Positions 58,046 to 64,000 of a stretch of DNA of 64,000 bases are shown here, in pieces (the first letter of the stretch is position 1; each line of letters begins with the position of its first letter). The notes under the pieces were generated by a model that did no database searches, was not told the DNA's origin, and was given only the letters and a program-made list of their open reading frames with translations. The position numbers and the translations under genes were made by a program. Source of the DNA: Mallotus nudiflorus (taxonomy: Eukaryota; Streptophyta; Magnoliopsida; Malpighiales; Euphorbiaceae); assembly GCA_947683625.1 (NCBI GenBank), contig CANTUR010000344.1, positions 248,001 through 312,000 on the forward strand, in the 5' to 3' direction.

Positions 58046-61000
58046 TCAAAAATCATATTCGTTGTCCACCAAATCAAGTTGCTTTATGTTGCCATAGGCA
58101 TACAAACTCATAACGTATCGACTTCTAATCTTATATATTTTTATGTTCTCAGGAATCTTCAACCCATTAAATAAGTACTTAACAAATGTAACCACAAATG
58201 CTCTATAATTATTAAAAATAATTAAAAACAAATTAGAATAATAAAAAATCAATAAAATGAAAGCAAAATAAAGAAAAAAACTCACTTATTCTCTTAGAAA
58301 GGAAGATCATCAATTGAGACAACATCAAAAGGATATAAAAGCTTCTTTAAAGCATAAGCTTTATAATTCATATCAATATCATCATGATTTTCCCACAAAA
58401 TAACAAGTTAAAAAAACACAGGAAGCAAAGCTCTATAAGATTCTAAAACTTCCATCACTAATTTATTAGTCCTTGCACACCTTAGAGAATTATAAATGTA
58501 AATGCACTTGTCCTTGAAGTTCAAATGCCCCAAAATCTAATGTTTCTCTTTACCAATATGAATGGGAAACAACATATCATCAACAAGATACTAAATAGTA
58601 TTACTAGGCATGTAATACTTGAGTATGTACTTTGTAACACTACGTAACAAGAGAATAGTCCTTTTTCTTCAATAAAAACTTTTTATATAAAGCTTGAATG
58701 CATTGATCAAATTAGTTATCTATTGTAGTATATTTGACACAGTTATCAGAATACGCTTTCTTTGTTTTCCTCAAATAATAAAACAAAACATCAATATGCT
58801 ACAAAATAGTAATTCAACATATTAAACAATTATTTCATATATAGTATACAATCAGTTTAATTTCAGTTTTTGTAGAGACAATAAGTTTCCAAGGGAATCC
58901 AGAGTATAGAACCATATCTTTGCTATAATTATGTCAACTCCAAATATAAAACCAGGAGAAATCAAGTTATCTTTATCATAATACAACTTCTTCCTAAAAA
59001 AGAAATAAAAACAAAACAAAACAAAAACACAAATGGAAAACAACTTATAATTAACTAAATAAATAAACAAATAAAAAATAAAAATGTACTTTTTCTTCTT
59101 TTTAAACCCACTCTTAATCCAAAAATCAAAATCGAAGAGATATTTATATTTTAAAGGTTCTCCAATATCCTTACGAAAAGGATGTATAGTTTTCAAAATA
59201 GTTATATCCTTCCTCTCTGTATTAACTCTTGAAGAAAGGAGTTTTCATGAAATAAGCATGTTTATGCTCCCTTTTAATAGGAAGTGGAGTCTCAAAGTCA
59301 TAATCATGAATCTGCATATATTAAAAAGTATTAGAAGGCAAACATAAGCAAAAAAAAAAAAAGCAATACAAATAAATTACACAAAATTGAAAAAACAAAG
59401 ATAATACCACATCAGTAGGATTAACAGTCTCTTAACCAATAACACCACCTTCCTTAAAATTAGACAAAAAAGTCACCTTTTTCAATAGCCTATTAAAAAA
59501 ACACAAATGCTCAACCACAAAACATAAAAATAAAAATAAAAGAAAATAACACACATCATCACCACTCAAAGCAATTTTTACAACATTATCAATAAAGAAA
59601 AAAGATGGCTCAACATCATCAAATATAGCATCTTCAACCTAAAAATAAAAAAAAGTTTAATAACCAAAACAAATAAAAAATATATATTAATAAAACAAAA
59701 GAAACATAACTCACCACATTATACTTATTCACCACTTCATCATTATCTTTATTAGAATCATCTTTGCTATTGAAATTCAAAACAGTATCATCAGCCAATT
59801 TATCACCCTTAAAAAAAACATAGTATTAGAAATAAAAAATAAACCAAATGATTAAAAAATGATCAAACCTATAATACCTTAACAAAATCTTCTAACTTTA
59901 AATCACGAGTTTCTTCATTGCCACCATCCCCTCCACCTTTACTCCCTTTATGTTCGCTTTCTTTATCATCAAAAGCCTTCACTTTGTCACCTAAACTAGA
60001 AGTAGAAACACCAACAACACCTCCAACTTTTCCTGCAAATTTAAAAAAAAATTAGAAACTAAAACTAAATAAAAAATGACAAAAAAAAAATTAAAAATAA
60101 AACATAATAAAATAACCTCCAACACTTGATATAGTGCCTCCATCATCTCTATTGTCATCTTTCTTTCCCTTCATAACAAACTCTATATATTCATATGATT
60201 CATCATCAAAATCATCTTTCTTATTAGAAGAACTTAAATCAATATCATCATCACCAATTCCATCTTGTAGCAAACATAATACATTAGGTTTCTTTTAGGC
60301 ATAGTAAGCAAAAAATAAAAAAAATAAAAACTACAAATTACCTTCCCAGGAATATTTTTAGGACAACTAACACTAAGTATATCCATAACCAATTTCATTG
60401 AAGAAGAAAGATAATCTAACTTTTTGTACAAAAACAACTTAAAATCATTGAATTCATTTCCCAAACTGTAATGTTTTAAAGCTAATTCCTTTACAACATC
60501 ATGATAATTGGGTAAACTTCAACATCACTAGAATCAATAAACTTTTCCTTTCTTTTTTAAAAAAAAACCACCTAAAGTCAGCCTTGACAACTCTTCCTCA
60601 GCGGGAGATATATTCCTTAATTTCAACAATAAAAAATAAAAAAATTAATAACAATAAAAGCAAAAACAAAATAAACTAAAAAAAATTAAATAACCGAAAA
60701 AAACTTTACCTTTTTCAACCGTTGCAAAACCTTATAACACAAATTTGATTTACAAGTCCAATTGAGAATTTAAGGAACAAGTTGATTATTCAAACCATTG
60801 TAAACACAAATATTATTAATCACAAATGTAAAACACTCATAAAATCAAATTTGAATAGCATAGGGAAAGTCATTTAATCTGTAAAAAAACCAATCACCTC
60901 AAAAAATGCTTGCCCTCCATAAATTCCATGGTCATATAAGACACATCCTTCCCCCTAATGATAGTCATTAACAAAACCATACTCAACAATGTCAAATGTT

Positions 61001-61861
61001 CTCCTACTCAACATCTTTTCCAAAGGAACTTAAAAAAAAACTTTAATAAAATAAATCAAAGCAATCTTAACACAATCTTCATCATTAACCTAACGTTTGG
61101 ACAACAAACATTCATGCACAGATTGCTTATTTATTTTCTTGAAAACACCAAAATATTTTGCAATTAGCCTATTCTCCTCAATAAAAATAGTTGACAATAT
61201 AGAATTACCAACACACCATAACCCTGTCACTAGTACAAATTCATCCATCCTAAGTTTTAATCTCATGCCAAAAGCATCAAAATATCACTCAGACGCATTT
61301 AGTTGCTTCAATTCCCTTAACAAAAGAGAGTGAATTAATTGACATTGAACTTCAAATTTTGGTAAATCTAAAAAATAACCAAAACATGTTTTATGAAAAA
61401 AATCCAACTGAGTTTCATTCAAAACTTCGTTAATTAAATTAAGAATACTATATGACAAACTATAATAAATCTTAGCTTTAAAATAGTCATTAGTTCTCAA
61501 CAAAGGCTCCCAGTCCTTAAAAAAAAGTAATAAGAAACAAAAATACAAAAAAACCTAAACCCAAAATGAAAAACAATAAATAACTTTAAAGCTTCATCCT
61601 TTATACTAGATCCTTCACTAATATTAGTTTTCATCTTCTTATTCTTTCTATCAACATTAACATCTACACCTTGAGCACCCCTCTTTTTCCTATTGGAAAC
61701 ACCACCTCTATTAATAGAACCATCCTTCTTTGCATGTTGTTTGTTATATCACTATTACATATTGCTTTCTTCACCATTTTTTCTCCTACAACCTTCTCTT
61801 TCTTCGCAGTTGATTGTCTCTGCTTCACAACGTCACGATTTTGTAATCTTGTGTTAACCAT
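58046..61861 (-). pseudogene. ULP1/C48 peptidase-like gene of the KI-MULE, decayed
   Basis: A minus-strand gene with introns, apparently starting at ATG 61861 with a basic N-terminus. A DUF1985-like region lies at about 61100-61480 (FFHKTCFGYFLDLPKF, then MRLKLRMDEFVLVTGL). Acidic linkers at about 59700-60270 include a clear GT-AG intron (donor GTGAGTTA near 59715). The peptidase domain spans about 58046-59190: DDMLFPIHIGKEKH, then LGHLNFKDKCIYIYNSL (about 58480-58575), ending AFVVTFVKYLFNGLKIP. The Trp after the catalytic His is TAG, the usual Asp is Asn, and the catalytic Cys is not visible at the expected splice junction near 58290. Relatives cleave ubiquitin-like modifiers; this copy should be inactive. 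Confidence 0.7.
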
Positions 61862-62149
61862 AAGATTATTTGGAAAAAAAAAACCACCAACAACAAAATG
61901 ACAATTAATTTAAATGCCACTACTAGCAGTTATCACAAAAAAAAAAAGAAAAAACCAACTTAGAAATCAAAACTTGAATAAACCAAAAAAAAAAACGCAA
62001 AGGAAGAAGAAAAAATATGACTGAAATAAGATAGGGCATTTTTTAAAATGGAAAGGGTGCACGAGTAAAAAAGGGTGGGAAGATTTGGAAATTAGAAAAC
62101 TTGGATTGTTGACAACAATTAAAATCAAGGTATTTTTGTAAATGTCTCC

Positions 62150-62378
62150 TTATGGTCCACACCCTTTAGATCTCCACTAATCAAAAAATAGAAAAAAAGT
62201 TCAATTTAGCCCTAGCATTTAGTGTGAAGCTTAATTAGGCTGTCGTCTATTTTTTTGGCTCAAAAATAAATCTAAACTTGGTCAATCAAATCATTTTTCC
62301 CATTCAAAAGAAATGACATCTAAAAAAATTATAAAATATTTTCTGAAATTTTTTATATCAAAATATTTTAAAATTTTG
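62150..62378. other. Intergenic, no gene seen
   Basis: Sequence between the presumed MULE end and the hAT-type MITE, AT-rich and without a coding pattern. Confidence 0.4.
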
Positions 62379-62386
62379 ACACTAAT

Positions 62387-63131
62387 TAGGCCTGGCCACG
62401 GTTCATGAATCGGAAAATTAGCAATTCACAGTTTTAGGTCAGTGGAATAGGATTGAAACCGAGCACATGGCCAATTCAAGGACCGATCGGTTCCAGGTTC
62501 GATTCAAACTGGCCGATTTCGATTTTAAAGCGGTTCGATTTGGTATAATTTTTTTTAATGGCATAGACTTGAAATGAAAATTTATTATGACATTTTAACA
62601 AATTATGTTTTAGTTAAAAATAAAATTAAAAAATTATACTTTACTTTGACTAGTTAACTTAAAATAAATTAACTAGTTAATTTTAGATAAAAAAATTCAA
62701 AAAGATAGAAATGAAATTAATTTATGTTAGTTTTTATATTATGTTGGTTGAAATAAAAAAAAAAAGCTTACAATAATAAATTAATAAATTAAATTAGAAA
62801 AATAAAATTAAAAATATTAAAGGGATTGAACTTAATTTTTTTGCCAAAAATTAAGTTGCCTACATATCCTCTTTGGTATAGAGGAATCAAAGTGTATGCA
62901 ATTGTCTTATCTTTTTTTAAAAAAAAAAGATTAATCACTTCCAACACCAAATGTTGAAATTCCCATTCTTTATATATATATTGAAAATACCTGTTCGGAA
63001 TCTTGAACTGGCTCTCCCCACAATTTTGGACCGATTCAATCCAATTTCAAGTTTGACCGATTTTGGTTCAATTTTAATTAGGCTGATTTTAATTATGGTT
63101 CAAGGTCTTAACTAGCCTGTGGTCAGGCCTA
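62387..63131. mobile_element. hAT-type MITE
   Basis: 745 bp starting TAGGCCTGGCCACGG and ending with the inverted form CCTGTGGTCAGGCCTA. Flanks are ACACTAAT (62379-62386) and ACATTAAT (63132-63139), an 8-bp duplication with one mismatch, as expected for hAT elements. Subterminal parts on both sides hold inverted GACCGAT/ATCGGTC-type motifs and CGATTT(T/C)GATTT-like sequence. There is no open frame. Confidence 0.85.
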
Positions 63132-63365
63132 ACATTAATGGTCAAAATTATCCTGAATTTTTTTTATCAATAGTATAATTTTAAGCAAATTTTTTATTTA
63201 ATTATTAACTTTTACAAATTAAAGTATATGTGAAAGTTAAAATAATGAAATTAAAAAATAAAAATTTAAAATCTAGTTGAAAGTAATTTTTTATTTTTAA
63301 TTGAATGTTTGAATTTAAATTAGTTAAATAAAAATTAAAATATATCAAAGAAATAAAATGTTGGG

Positions 63366-63830
63366 GAGGAAAGACTGTTCTTTACTTTTCTGCTCTACTC
63401 TTATTCTCTAATATATTATTTAGTAAAAGGATGAAAACTAAAATTTATGAGTATTAGTTCGGTTGCAGTAAATTAATTTTTATTTTATATTTTAAATATA
63501 TAAAAATTAAATGTTTGAAGAGTAAAGGTTCCTTTATTCTTCCTCTCTATCTTATTTATTAATACTGTATTTTTAAGAAAATGCTTAATATTAAAATGTT
63601 TAAGTATTAATTTGGTAGTAATAAATTGAATTTATATTCTTTATATTTTTATTTTTCTTTAAATATATAAAAATTAAACTTTTAGAGAGTAAAGACTCCT
63701 TTTCTTTTTCTTCTAATTGCTAATATTATATTTGTAATAAAACACTTTATATTAAACTATATAAATATTAGTTTGATTGTAGTAAATTATTTATTTTTAT
63801 ATTTTATAGTTATTTAAATAATTGAAAATC
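63366..63830. repeat. Three-unit tandem array, unit ~143-167 bp
   Basis: Units start near 63366, 63521 and 63688. Each begins with AGTAAAG or AAAGACTG plus a pyrimidine-rich CTTTATTCTTCCTCTC-like stretch, then TAATATTATATTT, AGTATTAGTT(C/T)GGTTG(C/T)AGTAAAT and an AT-rich tail ending AATATATAAAAATTAAA. Similarity is clear but degenerate. No coding sequence. Confidence 0.7.
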
Positions 63831-64000
63831 GGGCATTCAAATAAAAATTATCTTTTCGTTAGTTTAAATTTACTTTTAAATTTAATTATTTTAGCTTTCA
63901 CACATAATTTAATCTAGAAAATTTGACAATTAAATAAAATAATTTTTCTCAAAAAATGACTATCAACAAAAAAATTTAAGTATATGTTTACCTATAAATA

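Larger units (their letters stand above)
43319..62149. mobile_element. Kaonashi-type Mutator-like element (KI-MULE), interrupted by Copia copy 2
   Basis: A transposase remnant on the plus strand and a ULP1/C48 peptidase gene with a DUF1985-like region on the minus strand face each other, the pairing described for KI-MULEs. Candidate termini both start ATA(A)GGAG, and both show AGTTTTCTAA about 50 bp inside followed by a C-rich CCACCCTTT-like or CCCCTTT block, so long degenerate terminal inverted repeats are likely. No clean 9-bp duplication is seen (CTTATTATA against TTATGGTCC). Without Copia copy 2 the element is about 8.5 kb. Exact ends are uncertain. Confidence 0.65.

Noticed and set aside
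43310..62158. Nine-bp target duplication for the large MULE
   Set aside because: CTTATTATA and TTATGGTCC do not match, so the element ends remain approximate.
1..64000. tRNA, rRNA or snRNA genes
   Set aside because: I saw no cloverleaf with an intact A and B box or other RNA signature while reading; short runs resembling parts of a B box were not supported.

Overview
The window is an AT-rich, repeat-dense stretch of nuclear plant DNA, most likely from a eudicot. The signs are GT-AG introns, plant LTR retrotransposons with PBS and PPT, Mutator-type and hAT-type elements, and one host gene of a family typical of plants. I cannot name the species.

Left half (995-32284, minus strand): one host gene, a nucleobase-ascorbate transporter (NAT/NCS2, SLC23 family), can be rebuilt as 14 exons. 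All 13 introns are GT-AG, and the exons join without a stop to 2,367 nt (788 codons plus stop). The core follows canonical plant NATs. Three things differ: the NAT signature has His where Asn is expected and Glu where a basic residue or Gly is expected; the N-terminus carries a Cys-rich segment and a Lys/Glu-rich coiled coil; and the last exon adds about 180 charged residues. Intron 6 is 19.8 kb because of nested insertions. A Mutator-type non-autonomous element (6625 onward) was hit near its right end by a Ty3/Gypsy element (7477-25671, TSD GTAAT). The Gypsy was hit by a Ty1/Copia element (8146-17987), which in turn holds a foldback MITE (13840-14163).

Middle (32285-43318): no host gene. There is a degenerate foldback element just upstream of the NAT start, a Mutator-type MITE with a perfect 9-bp TSD (35576-35936), and a probable non-autonomous LTR element on the minus strand (36072-42004).

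Right half (about 43319-62149): a very large, decayed Mutator-like element. A mudrA-type transposase (plus strand; MULE core, SWIM and CCHC zinc fingers) converges on a minus-strand gene with a DUF1985-like region and a ULP1/C48 peptidase domain. This is the architecture described for Kaonashi (KI) MULEs. The transposase is split by a second Copia element (46177-56457, minus strand, TSD ggatt/ggaat) related to the first. Both Copia copies carry an extra sense ORF between pol and the 3' LTR.

Right end: a hAT-type MITE (62387-63131, 8-bp TSD with 7 of 8 matching) and a three-unit tandem array (63366-63830).

All transposon coding regions contain stops or lost catalytic residues. The NAT gene is the only one that reads as potentially functional.
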